Assembly: GCF_000003815.2 (NCBI RefSeq)
Contig: NW_023365803.1
Span: 1 to 64,000, forward strand
Direction of reading: 5' to 3'
From: Branchiostoma floridae
Lineage: Eukaryota > Chordata > Leptocardii > Amphioxiformes > Branchiostomatidae
DNA: 64,000 nucleotides
The notes under the pieces were generated by a model. That model was given only the letters and a program-made list of their open reading frames with translations, made no database searches and was not told where the DNA came from. A program made the position numbers and the translations under genes. Below, one piece after another: positions 33,808 through 44,040 of the stretch. Numbering within the stretch: position 1 is the first letter of the stretch; every line of letters begins with the position of its first letter.

Positions 33808-34463
33808 TAATCAAAACTACTCTATTTAATAAATTCATTGGAAGCATCTTTGTCAGAAAACACGTTATAACAGACGATATCAACCTTGCTATAAAGCTTT
33901 TTACATGTGTAACTTAACGAGGAATGTACAAACTTATTAACTGACAAATTTGTTAAACAAAAAAAAATTAATAACAAGTACCTTGACTTTATTTAAAAAC
34001 CACATTAAACAAATATAGTGCAAAAGAGGTGCTAAAGTTCAACCAGAAACATTAGCTCTTTCAGGGCTCGAAATACCACCTGCATATGCAGCTTAGTGCA
34101 AGAAACATTCCAGATGTGCAGGTAATTCTGAATTTCTGATGCCCACCTGCACCTAACCTGCACTGGTCCATGTTTTGTGTTTTACTTTGACTTTATTCAA
34201 ATTGCGACAATAATGATACAATGTGGACACTAGGCAGCAGACTTATATCGTAACCACATACACATACAATAAAAAAAACAAATATCAAGTAAGATAAAAT
34301 AGTTGATACACTTAAAAACAATTGCAGCTGGAATGTGTGCATGATAAGATAAGAGTTTACAACTAAACAGATGCACGGCTGGAAGTAATCGTTTAGTAGA
34401 TGTCTTAGTCTTGAAGTGCATTGGAAAGTTGCCTATTGATGACATGGTCACATAAACCCTGGA
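33808..34463. other. No gene; one MITE-end-like motif
   Basis: CAGGGCTCGAAATACC at 34063 matches the end sequence of the MITE at 47147 (CAGGGCTTGAAAT). The opposite end was not found. The remainder is AT-rich. Confidence 0.4.
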
Positions 34464-34466
34464 GCC

Positions 34467-34915
34467 TAGAGGTGGGTACTGATACAGTGTACCGGTACAA
34501 AACTGGCTTTTCTTATTGGACCCGTCCGGAAAGAACGGACCCTAAAAAAATTTAGTGGACCAGGTGTTGGACCTATTGGAAAATGAACAGATCATATGAT
34601 CAGGTATTCACACCTTTTGGGACTGACCGGTCGAAGAAAAGAATGAGCGAAGTACAGTGGAGTACATAGTCATTTCTACCAGGTTTTACAGTCAATCATA
34701 CAGAGGCAGTTAGCCTTGTACTTTTTGTAGGATTTTAAGACGCCAGTGGGAGTCGAATACACCGCAAAATAGTTTTTTTTCCAGAAAAATGGACCATTGT
34801 TTTGAGTATTCACGAAATCAGGCCCAGGTTCAGGTCCAGCCCGGGCCCTGTTCCTTGGGCCCTGAACAGGTTTTGAATTTTTGTATGGGTACCCCCCCCC
34901 CCCCCCCCCCCCCCT
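34467..34915 (-). mobile_element. hAT MITE copy, inverted, degraded
   Basis: It begins TAGAGGTGGGTACTGATACA, then GTACCGGTACAAAACTGG, the reverse complement of the right end of the 49580 copy, and ends ATGGGTACC plus a run of about 32 C and TA. The internal words TTTTACAGTCAATCATACAG and GGATTTTAAGACGCCAGT match the family. No exact 8-bp flank duplication remains (CTGGAGCC versus TTGGAGTA). Confidence 0.7.
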
Positions 34916-36012
34916 ATTGGAGTAGTAAAGAAACGGTAAGACATTGCTGTATGAGGCATTCAACAGTGGACATTAGTTCTCTGCATTGGGCAGAATACAG
35001 GGGGCATTGTAGCAGTTGGTGCTCAACTGTTTCAGAAAAAGATCCAGGGACACATTGTTTGCCCTTACTAGGTTTTTACATCAATGTACTATGATGTCGG
35101 TGCATTGCAGACTTTTACCAGCTGCATTGACTGTTGGAATTAATGGCAGTGGTTTCTTGACTGATTTTAGTACTACGAGATGCAGGTATATTTGTGCAGA
35201 TAATGTCTGCGGCTGCCTGCACCAGTGCAAGTTTGGAAAAAAGTATTTCGTGCCCAGTCTTTCATAGATACAATCCATAATACATTCATCTACATAAAGT
35301 AGAAACATCATACAAGTACTACTTATATAAAGGGCAGAATTGGTGTTGAAGTATAAGAACATTTTTACTAAATTACACAATTCTCATAAAACCCTTTTCT
35401 CGGTGATGATTGTTTGCCGACTGCAAAGATGGCCCTGACAAGATTAATGGATATCTATGTCACTAAGACATCAGATCAGATACAGTGAATGCGCTACTTC
35501 ATACATACATTGGCCAAGAAATATAACAATGTCTTCCTTATGAGAAAAGCAGAACTGGTTATAATGTTTTTTTTCCAGTCTAAAGACTTGAAGCTTCATT
35601 TAGTGTCATGCTAATAGTGTCACTAAACACAGTAGGCATCATCTCAATTACTCATTAGTTTAGGTTGGATTGGTACAAGATACATTGTTTATCTGCTGAT
35701 GGCCTCAAATCGTCATGTTCTCTCCCCTCTCCAACGGCTGCAGGTGCTCCCATTCAGGTTCAAATCTTCATCTCCATACAAATTGCCTCCTGTTGATGAA
35801 AAAGTACAGACATACATTACACCTATTCATACAACCGCACCTGTGTTTTTTATCATACATGCGCACATACACATACACATACAAATACATATATAAACAC
35901 ATACACACACATTCATGCCTGAAATTACACATACACAAACATTCACGTAAAGGCATGCACATAGGCACAAGCTCATTATATGCGAACTTACAACTTTGGA
36001 CAAGTGATAAGG
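34916..36012. other. No recognisable gene; (CATA)-rich tract
   Basis: A Cys-rich plus frame at 35016-35267 has no splice context. A simple ACATAC/ACACAT tract lies at about 35865-35915. Confidence 0.4.
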
Positions 36013-36140
36013 TTACCTCGGCCTTGTGTGAGGATTGCAGAGCTGCACTGGAGAACTTCCTACGTGTATGTTGGTTTCTGTTGGTTTCTGTTGGTAGTTG
36101 TTGGTACATGTAGTCACTTCTCCTGCAGTGGCTGGTTCAC
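36013..36140 (-). CDS. Terminal exon, paralogue B, ends NPHTRPR
   Basis: On the minus strand the acceptor TTCATCTATCATTGCAG precedes a frame reading EPATAGEVTTCTNNYQQKPT and ending SSPVQLCNPHTRPR, stop TAA at 36013-36015. It aligns with the terminal exon at 44794-44911 in both the coding part (TxNNY/TSNY ... PTET ... SPI/V ... NP(D/H)TR.R) and the preceding intron end, so the two exons are duplicates. The function is unknown. The high Thr/Ser/Pro content suggests a flexible tail. Further upstream exons would lie at higher coordinates and were not identified with confidence. Confidence 0.5.
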
Positions 36141-36236
36141 CTGCAATGATAGATGAAAGTAAAGGTTAGAAAGCGAAACAAATAACTTTGCAGTGTTGTA
36201 AAGACTGGCAGATACACATTATACCTCAAAACTCCT

Positions 36237-37980
36237 GACTGGACGAACACTGTGCTTTTAACTTCATATGGACTGGTGAGACTGAAACGTACACAAGACA
36301 ACATTTCTCCTGACAGGAAGAACATTGTGCTTTTAACTTCATATGGACTGGTGAGACTGAAACGTACACAAGACAATATTCATCCTGACAGGAAGAACAC
36401 TGTGCTTTTAACTTCATCGGGACTGGTGAGACTGAAACGTACACAAGACAACATACTTTCTGACAGGACAAACACTGTGCTTTTAACTTCATATTGACTG
36501 GTGAGACTAAAACGTACACAAGACAACATTCCTCCTGACTGGACGAACACTGTGCTTTTAACTTCATATTGACTGGTGAGACTAAAACGTACACAAGACA
36601 ACATTCCTCCTGACTGGACGAACACTGTGCTTTTAACTTCATATGGACTGGTGAGACTGAAACGTACTCAAGACAACATATTTCCTGACTGGACAAACGT
36701 TAACACTGTGCTTTTAACTTCATATTGACTGGTGAGACTGAAACGTACACAAGACAACATTCCTCCTGACTGGACGAACGCTGTGCTTTTAGCTTCATAG
36801 GGACTGGTGAGACTGAAACGTACACAAGACAACATTCCTCCTGACTGGACAAACACTGTGCTTTTAACTTCATAGGGACTGGTGAGACTGAAACGTACAC
36901 AAGACAACATGCTTTCTGACTGGACAAACACTGTGCTTTTAACTTCATAGGGACTGGTGAGACTGAAACGTACACAAGACAACATTCCTCCTGACTGGAC
37001 AAACACTGTGCTTTTAACTATATAGGGACTGGTGAGACTGAAACGTACACAAGACAACATGCTTTCTGACGGAACGAACACTGTGCTTTGAACTTCATAG
37101 GGACTGGTGAGACTGAAACGTACACAAGACAACATTCCTCCTGACTGGACGAACACTGTGCTTTTAACTTCATAGGGACTGGTGAGACTGAAACGTACAC
37201 AAGACAACATTTCTCCTGACTGGACGAACACTGTGCTTTTAACTTCATATGGACTGGTGAGACTGAAACGTACACAAGACAACATGCTTTCTGACTGGAC
37301 AAACACTGTGCTTTGAACTTCATAGGGACTGGTGAGACTGAAACGTACACAAGACAACATTCCTCCTGACTGGACAAACACTGTGCTTTTAACGTCATAG
37401 GAACTGGTGAGACTGAAATGTACACAAGACAACATTCCTCCTGACTGGACAAACACTGTGCTTTTAACTTCATAGGGACTGGTGAGACTGAAACGTACAC
37501 AAGACAACATACTTCCAGACTGGATGAACGCTGAGCTTTTAACTTCATAGGGACTGGTGAGACTTAAATGTACACAAGACAACATTTCTCCTGACTGGAC
37601 GAACGCTGTGCTTTTAACTTCATAGGGACTGGTGAGACTGAAACGTACACAAGACAACATACTTTCTGACTGGACAAACACTGTGCTTTTAACTTCATAA
37701 GGACTGGTGAGACTTAAACGTACACAAGACAACATTCCTCCTGACTGGACGAACATTGTGCTTTTAACTTCATAGGGACTGGTGAGACTTAAACGTACAC
37801 AAGACAACATTTCTCCTGACTGGACGAACACTGTGCTTTTAACTTCATAAGGACTGGTGAGACTTAAACGTACACAAGACAACATTCCTCCTGACTGGAC
37901 GAACACTGTGCTTTTAACGTCATAGGAACTGGTGAGACTGAAACGTACACAAGACAACATTCCTCCAGACTGGACAAACA
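36237..37980 (-). repeat. 75-bp minisatellite with 454-codon minus frame
   Basis: About 23 units of 75 bp, i.e. 25 codons (core AACGTACACAAGACAACATT on the plus strand). The minus strand has one uninterrupted frame across 36668-38032 (unit MLSCVRFSLTSPYEVKSTVF then VQSGG), and a second minus frame is also open over several hundred codons. Between units, substitutions are scattered and small indels occur (36700). I treat it as a minisatellite without proof of translation. It lies in what would be intron space of paralogue B. Confidence 0.95.
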
Positions 37981-38031
37981 CATAGCCACACACACACACA
38001 AACACACACACACACACACACACACACGACA
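37981..38031 (+). repeat. (CA)n microsatellite
   Basis: ACACACACAAACACACACAC run directly adjoining the 75-bp array. Confidence 0.95.
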
Positions 38032-38129
38032 CCTAATGTGCTTCTTAACTAGTTTCATTTGTACTTATGCATACACATTTACAATGATGTGATGTCAAAC
38101 TAATGAGAGAAAACATAAATTTTCACTTC

Positions 38130-38248
38130 CTGCATGGCTGCAATCTCACCGATGTCTGTGGAGAGAAAAGTCAGAATCAATAAATTACTGCATGGCTACA
38201 ATCTCACCTATGTTTCTGACAGAAAAGTCAGATTCAATAAATTACTGA
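38130..38248 (-). repeat. Two founder-like units of the 59-bp minisatellite
   Basis: Two diverged units (GCATGGCTGCAATCTCACC and GCATGGCTACAATCTCACC) of the repeat amplified at 41449-42600. On the minus strand each holds a pyrimidine tract (TTTTCTCTCCACAG) followed by ACATCGGTGAGATTG, i.e. splice-acceptor-like and donor-like sequence. Confidence 0.85.
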
Positions 38249-38249
38249 G

Positions 38250-39720
38250 TTCTTAACCGGGTGAATGGGTTTGCTAAATAGCTCCAGCACCATCATGCCG
38301 CACTCGGAATTGGCAGGAAGGCTGGTCATCCTCCAATGTGCCTGTACAAAGTTGCACAGATACAAATGGTCAATCGTGAGGAGTTTCCACACAGCAGCAT
38401 TACAGAGGGCTCTGTGCAAACCGGGGTCCTGGTCCGCAGAATGGACCAATTTGAAGGAGATCTACTTTGACTTGGACCCAACACATCTCAAGGCTTCAAG
38501 CGCAACTAACAGTCAGGGACCCGTCGAGAAACCAAAGTCACCCCGGGTTTGCTGGGCTTTCAACGAAAATAAATACGACGTCACGTTTTGCAGATTTGAG
38601 CACGTCTGCAACTTCTGCTGGAGCAAACTGAGCAAAAAATACAGGCATTCGTAGACGGGATGCGAACGGAAGAAGACAGACTCCAAGCAGTCTAGCGGCG
38701 TGCAAGCCACTGGGATCACGGACAAACTCCCGCAAAAGCAAGCGCGCGGATCGGTACCATGTAGCACCACCAGTTCCGTAGGACGCGCAACAAACTATGT
38801 TCACCTCATGAGAGGTTCTGTGCCCACGCACGATTCGGCTGTTAGTTTTCGGGTTTCGCACAAAACTTGCGGTATTGATGTTTGTTTATGTATTTCCTTC
38901 AACGGAAGGTGGTGCAACGTTGCACACTCAGGACGGCACGAGTATACATGCTTTTGATTCTTGCGTCAATTACAGTGGTGACAAGATGGACTCAACTTCT
39001 GCAAAAGAAGCAAGCGCGGTGTCACACAATATGGACGGTATGTCTAAATTCGGTATTGATGGTAGTTTGCCGGCTTTGCATGAAAAACGGTGTGGATCTA
39101 TTTCTTTCAATAGAAGGCGGTGCAGCCTTGCACATTCCGAACAGTACAAGTACATGTACCATCAATCCTTGGGACGATGATTCAATGGAAGTAATTACTT
39201 CAACAGAAGGCTCCAGTGAGGTTTCTTTTGACTTGTTCCCTTTGACAATTAGCACTCATGTGCACATTTTGGACAGGGGTTTACGAACCTTGCCAATCAG
39301 CGATCATGTTTCTTACATCCTGGACATTAGTTTCCGAGCTTCCATGGAAGCAGTGATGTTTTGAGTTCCACGACAGAAGCGCACGTATATAACCGTCGGG
39401 AAATGACAACTAGCCTTCAGCATGACTTATCGGATTATCAGCGCTGGCATGACAAAGTCATAGAGTCTGGCATGTACGCCTGCCAAGGTGAGCGCATACC
39501 TGTCCCGAGCAAAATACATGTCGGCGCCTGGCATGCCCTATTGGAGGGCTGTCACGACAAAGTTCCTTCCGGTCAACAGTCGCCATCGCAGCTGCTGGGC
39601 CAGACCAAGAAGTCAGCTTTTGCAGCAGGCACTTACAGCAACTTCCGAACCCAGTGGAGAGAGTTCCTGTTATTTTGTGATTTGTTTAGAACTGCCAATT
39701 CAAATTGAGACAAGCACATC
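38250..39720 (+). pseudogene. Tyrosine-recombinase retroelement fossil (DIRS/Ngaro-like)
   Basis: The 5' part has a plus frame (to 38654) ending in a zinc-knuckle-like motif VCWAFNENKYDVTFCRFEHV followed by CNFCW, as in the C-terminal region of Gag proteins of DIRS-group elements ('FN...C.F.HVC..C'). The 3' part, 39590-39708, encodes SAFAAGTYSNFRTQWREFLL then FCDLF, the typical N-terminal SAM-like (core-binding) domain of element-encoded tyrosine recombinases, and stops before any catalytic R-H-R-Y segment. The middle (38868-39200) has internal duplications (GGTGGTGCAACGTTGCACA / GGCGGTGCAGCCTTGCACA). No reverse transcriptase was seen. It is a deleted, non-functional copy. DIRS versus Ngaro or other YR elements cannot be decided. 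Confidence 0.5.
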
Positions 39721-39799
39721 CCGTGTATATCATGTTCACAGCTCTCATGCTTCCAGGTGTGGAAGAGTGTACATTATTCACTCATACGGAAGACATAGG

Positions 39800-40454
39800 C
39801 ATACATTGTGCCATTACATACAAGTTCCTGTGTTTCAGTTCAACTATATGTCAGGGTGATTCTAGTGTTTTACCGCCTCAGACTGTAGCAGCATATGTTT
39901 TGCTGTAGTTGATTCTAAGCACGTCGTCATGTTTAGATATACATGTATAACACTACTAGAGCAGGGCACGCCAATCTGTTAGGTATATGGGTAGTTTGGC
40001 CACAACTCTGGTCAGCCTCGGCTCCATGATGTCAAGTTAAGCCAGTGTTACTACTGTTACGTTAAGAACAAACAACTGCGCTAAAAATGACCTAGCCAGC
40101 TCCATGACTTCAGACTTTGTGAGTACGCAAGCCATAGGAATCTGTCGTGCCATTATATAGGCATTCCTTGTTAACTTAGGTTCACGGCAATTCTAGTTTC
40201 ACCGCCTCAGACCATAGCAGCATAATCTTATGTTCGGCTTGTCGGCACATGTCAGGTTTAGTATATATGACCACTAGAGTCGGGCACGCTGACTTGTTAG
40301 GTATATGCATAGATTAGGTCACACTTCTGGTCGTATTTCACTTGTGATTTCAAGCTAAGCCAGTGTTATTATTAGTCCTGTTCAGAAAGAATTGATTACA
40401 TGCCTTAGAAATGCTGTAGCCAGCTCTACGACGTCAGAACTGTGAGTGTGAGTA
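39800..40454 (+). repeat. Diverged tandem duplication of about 320 bp
   Basis: 39800-40125 and 40138-40454 align: ACCGCCTCAGACTGTAGCAG / ACCGCCTCAGACCATAGCAG, GTTAGGTATATG, TCAAG(T/C)TAAGCCAGTGTTA and CAGCTC(C/T)A(T/C)GAC. These may be the terminal repeats of the preceding tyrosine-recombinase element, which are often split or tandem in that group (inference). Confidence 0.75.
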
Positions 40455-40589
40455 CTCCGCAGCCTGCAATTTTGAATCATGTTACTGCGTTGTTCAGCAA
40501 TCGCCCAATTGCTTGGCTTTAGCCTGAGTATCATCCTCCATAGTGACCGCTGGCTCACGACTATCTTGCTAACCATGGTTAGCTTGGCT

Positions 40590-41000
40590 TATCTCCTTGG
40601 CACGATTACAGCCCTCTCCCCCGGAACAGCAAACTCCCTTCGGGCTTGGTCTAGGTGGTTGCTCATATTTCGAATTAAAGTTCTCTTCAAAGCCCACTGC
40701 ACTCAGGTCTCCTTGCCGTTACTCAGAGTGAGAGTGCAGATAATTGTGTCAGATTTGGGCCTGCGCAAATCTAGTAATTAGCTGCGCCATGACCTCCGCC
40801 CTCACATGACTCATTCTAGCTTCAGTCTAACACGGCTGAGAGGCGTAGATTCTAGGGTTCCATTTTTATTGCCCAACCACCCACCCACCTCGTAGTTGCT
40901 CATATTTTTAAGAATTAAAGTTCTCTTCCAAGCCCACTCAGGTCTCCTTGTTTGTTATTGTTGTTGTTATTGGGTGGGCCGACAACCCACTCTTTGCAGC
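40590..41000 (+). repeat. Second direct-repeat pair
   Basis: TTGCTCATATTT, then GAATTAAAGTTCTCTTC and AAGCCCACT...CAGGTCTCCTTG occur at 40659-40714 and 40896-40950. The repeat could be an untranslated or terminal sequence of the same retroelement. Confidence 0.75.
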
Positions 41001-41049
41001 CAGGGGCTGAATTGCCAGGAGCATACAATAGTCGGGGGGGTAAATCGCA

Positions 41050-41405
41050 AGGGTATGGAGCAAGCTGCCATTCGTCGCCACTAAGGTGACCTCAATACGA
41101 CAGTCGCATGTGTCTGGAGCGAGCTGCCATTCGGCGCCACCCAGGTGACCTCAACACGACTGTCACATGTGTCTGGAGCGAGCTGCCATTCGGCGCCACC
41201 CAGGTGACCTCAACACGACTGTCACATGTGTCTGGAGCGAGCTGCCATTCGTCGCCACTAAGGTGACCTCAATACGACAGTCGCATGTGTCTGGAGCGAG
41301 CTGCCATTCGGCGCCACCCAGGTGACCTCAACACGACTGTCACATGTGTCTGGAGCGAGCTGCCATTTGGCGCCACCCAGGTGACCTCAATACGACAGTC
41401 ATTGC
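41050..41405 (+). repeat. 59-bp GC-rich minisatellite
   Basis: Six units of exactly 59 bp (core TGTCTGGAGCGAGCTGCCAT), in two subtypes (GGCGCCACCCAGGTGACC and GTCGCCACTAAGGTGACC) that alternate. It ends next to the unrelated 59-bp array. Confidence 0.95.
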
Positions 41406-41448
41406 CCCAGGTGCTGCCAAGGTACTCGGAGTGAGAGTGTAGATAATT

Positions 41449-42600
41449 ATTACTGCATGGCTACAATCTTTCCTATGTTTATGAGAGAAAAGAATCAATA
41501 AATTACAGCATGGCCACAATCTCACCTATGATTATGAGAAAAAGAATCAATAAATTACAGCATGGCTACAATCTCACCTATGATTATGAGAGAAAAGTCA
41601 GTATCAATAAAAGTACTGCATGGCTACAATCTCACCTATGTCTTTGGAGGGGAAAGTCAAAATCAATCAAAGTACTGCATGGCTACAATCTCACCTATGT
41701 CTTTGGAGAGAAAAGTCAAAATCAATAAAAGTACTGCATGGCTACAATCTCACCTACATTTTGTATGTCTTTGGAGAGAAAAGTCAAAATCAATAAAAGT
41801 ACTGCATGGCTACAATCTCACCTACATTTTGTATGTCTTTGGAGAGAAAAGTCAAAATCAATAAAAGTACTGCATGGCTACAATCTCAGCTATGTTTTTG
41901 ACAGAAAAGTCAGATTCAATAAAAGTACTGCATGGCTACAATCTCACCTATGTCTTTGGAGAGGAAAGTCAAAATCAATCAAAGTACTGCATGGCTACAA
42001 TCTCACCTATGTCTTTGGAGAGGAAAGTCAAAATCAATAAAAGTACTGCATGGCTACAATCTCACCTATGTCTTTGGAGAGGAAAGTCAAAATCAATAAA
42101 AGTACTGCATGGCTACAATCTCACCTATGTCTTTGGAGAGGAAAGTCAAAATCAATAAAAGTACTGCATGGCTACAATATCACCTATGTCTTTGGAGAGA
42201 AAAGTCAAAATCAATAAAAGTACTGCATGGCTACAATCTCACCTACATTTTGTATGTCTTTGGAGAGGAAAGTCAAAATCAATAAAAGTACTGCATGGCT
42301 ACAATATCACCTATGTCTTTGGAGAGAAAAGTCAAAATCAATAAAAGTACTGCATGGCTACAATCTCACCTACATTTTGTATGTCTTTGGAGAGAAAAGT
42401 CAAAATCAATAAAAGTACTGCATGGCTACAATATCACCTATGTCTTTGGAGAGAAAAGTCAAAATCAATAAAAGTACTGCATGGCTACAATCTCACCTAC
42501 ATTTTGTATGTCTTTGGAGAGAAAAGTCAAAATCAATAAAAGTACTGCATGGCTACAATCTCTGACCTATGTCTTTGGAGAGGAAAGTCAAAATCAACAA
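41449..42600 (-). repeat. 59/68-bp minisatellite with splice-like motifs
   Basis: About 19 units. The basic unit is 59 bp (core GCATGGCTACAATCTCACCT), and a longer 68-bp type carries an extra ACATTTTGT. On the minus strand each unit has a pyrimidine stretch ending CTCTCCAAAG, then ACATA and GGTGAGATT. On the plus strand each has AATCAATAAAAG. Diverged copies lie at 38130-38248 and 44041-44200, so the unit is locally dispersed and this array is a secondary expansion. Confidence 0.95.
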
Positions 42601-43397
42601 GTGACCGTAGGTAACAAACTCTGTGACCTAATTATGGTTTATGTTGGTTGTGATGTTTTCCGTGGTTTATGACTCGGTGTTTATATATATGAATATTATG
42701 ATCAGTGGGAGTCTGCGAAAACTAACACTGCTCCAGAATTAATGTGTAGAAACGAGCTGTTGATATGGTACGTGCTAGTGCACATACCTGTTCCGTGGTG
42801 TAGTGCTACCCAACGTTTGCATGGAGATCGTCACAATGTCACCAGTGTCCCTATATCTGCTTGACTTGCATGTCAAGCTCTGGATAGGGACATGAGCCAT
42901 GTACCCATAACCGCCTCTGTCCTCGTACATATTCTGGCCCCTTATCACTAAGTCTGTGTCTGCATACCCTACACCTGAGGGAGCCTAGCTTCACTGGGTT
43001 AAAATTGTGTGTTCACGTTAGTGTCTGCTTATTCCCGAGTTGTTGACAAAACCTTATCGCAGAGTTCATCTCCAAAAGCTGTTCTGGAATGTACTTTCCT
43101 GTGTGGCTCATTGAGAACCGACTTTTATGTTCCTTTAATGACCCCTGTCAATCAAATGCCTACTCCCCCCCCCCCCCTACGAGGTAGCACAGCTGTTGTC
43201 AATTTCCGACGAGGACAACATCTGCTTGACGGTATCTAGTTACCACAAGCACAATCATAACGAAGACCTGGACCAATATACCGAAGACGTAGGGGTGATT
43301 TTTGAAATTATTACATCCATAATAAAAACAGCTACGGCGAAAAAAAAATAACGTGCATCATTTCCGAAGCGAGTACAGACGACATGCAAATCCATAT
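42601..43397. other. No recognisable gene
   Basis: Intergenic or intronic. Contains a C-run at 43168-43178. Confidence 0.4.
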
Positions 43398-43401
43398 GCG
43401 A

Positions 43402-43582
43402 TGTAAGAAGTCAGAGGGGCGAGTAGAACAGAAATAAACAATATATACAAATATCCTGACCGACCCGGGAATCGAACCCGGGTCCTTAGGATCACAACAC
43501 CAGCAGTCTAAATGACTGAGCCAAAAGCCTGACAGGCATTTGGCATGATCATTTAGCACTACTTCAACCCCCCACTGTTACA
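43402..43582 (-). repeat. TRIM LTR (3' LTR in element orientation)
   Basis: Virtually identical to 43765-43945. On the minus strand it holds an A-box-like TGGCTCAGTCATTTAGA near 43505-43523 and a B-box-like GGTTCGATTCC near 43470-43481, about 35 bases apart, as in tRNA genes, followed by CCCGGGTC. The acceptor stem does not pair well, so it is tRNA-derived and not a tRNA gene. Confidence 0.85.
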
Positions 43583-43692
43583 CTACTCCCTCTCTTCTTC
43601 TCAAGATTCGTCCTCGAATCTCCGAGTTCGAGCACCCTGTGGGCAGGCACATCTCCGGCCTGTTATCCACCAGGGCCACGTTGGGCGCCAAT

Positions 43693-43763
43693 GTTAGCTC
43701 GGTCGGTAGAGCATGGGACTCTTAATCCCAGGGTCGTGGGTTCGAGCCCTACGTTGGGCGCCA
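43693..43763 (+). tRNA. tRNA-Lys(CUU)-derived copy inside the TRIM
   Basis: The plus strand reads TTAGCTCGGTCGGTAGAGC (D arm), a TGGGA-CTCTTAA-TCCCA anticodon arm with CTT at 43721-43723, GTGGGTTCGAGCCCTAC (T arm), the 3' acceptor strand GTTGGGC, discriminator G and an encoded CCA. The 5' acceptor strand is missing (CCAATGT stands in its place), so a functional tRNA is unlikely. The encoded CCA shows it came from a mature tRNA by reverse transcription and not from a tRNA gene. ACGTTGGGCGCCA recurs at 43678-43690 on its other side. Confidence 0.85.
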
Positions 43764-43764
43764 A

Positions 43765-43945
43765 TGTAAGAAGTCAGAGGGGCGAGTAGAACAGAAATAA
43801 ACAATATATACAAATATCCTGACCGACCCGGGAATCGAACCCGGGTCCTTAGGATCACAACACCAGCAGTCTAAATGACTGAGCCAAAAGCCTGACAGGC
43901 ATTTGGCATGATCATTTAGCACTACTTCAACCCCCCACTGTTACA
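43765..43945 (-). repeat. TRIM LTR (5' LTR in element orientation)
   Basis: Same sequence as the other LTR, with the same internal pol III-type boxes. It stands next to the primer-binding site at 43751-43763. Confidence 0.85.
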
Positions 43946-44040
43946 GCGATTGCGGCATACGGAACATAGAGATATAGGTGCGAACACTCAACGCACAAAG
44001 TGATTACAATACTCTGTTACTGTAGGTTACCCTCCAGTGT

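Larger units (their letters stand above)
43402..43945 (-). mobile_element. TRIM (miniature LTR retrotransposon), 544 bp
   Basis: Two 181-bp direct repeats (43402-43582 and 43765-43945) begin TGTAAG and end GTTACA (plus strand), so they obey the TG..CA rule. The element is flanked by GCGA at 43398-43401 and 43946-43949. Read on the minus strand, the 5' LTR is followed after one base by TGGCGCCCAACGTAGGG, a primer-binding site matching the 3' end of tRNA-Lys including CCA. The 3' LTR is preceded by a purine-rich tract (GAGAAGAAGAGAGGGAGTAG). There is no coding capacity in the 182-bp interior, so it depends on another element. The identity of the LTRs suggests a young insertion. Confidence 0.88.

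Noticed and set aside
35715-36113. 132-codon plus ORF with Ile/His/Tyr-rich centre
   Set aside because: It is translation of a CATA/ACAC simple repeat. The only supported exon here is on the minus strand at 36013-36140.
36668-38032. 454-codon minus ORF as a protein-coding gene
   Set aside because: It is a 75-bp minisatellite whose period is a multiple of three; two frames are open and there is no start, splice or non-repeat domain. Kept as a repeat and a finding only.
43450-43535. Genuine tRNA gene within the LTR
   Set aside because: A and B boxes are present, but the acceptor and anticodon stems do not pair properly, and both LTRs carry it.
43600-43680. Any CRISPR array
   Set aside because: All direct repeats here are tandem minisatellites or LTRs without unique equal-length spacers, in an animal genome.
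43693-43763. Functional tRNA-Lys gene
   Set aside because: The encoded CCA, missing 5' acceptor strand and position behind an LTR show it is a reverse-transcribed primer copy.
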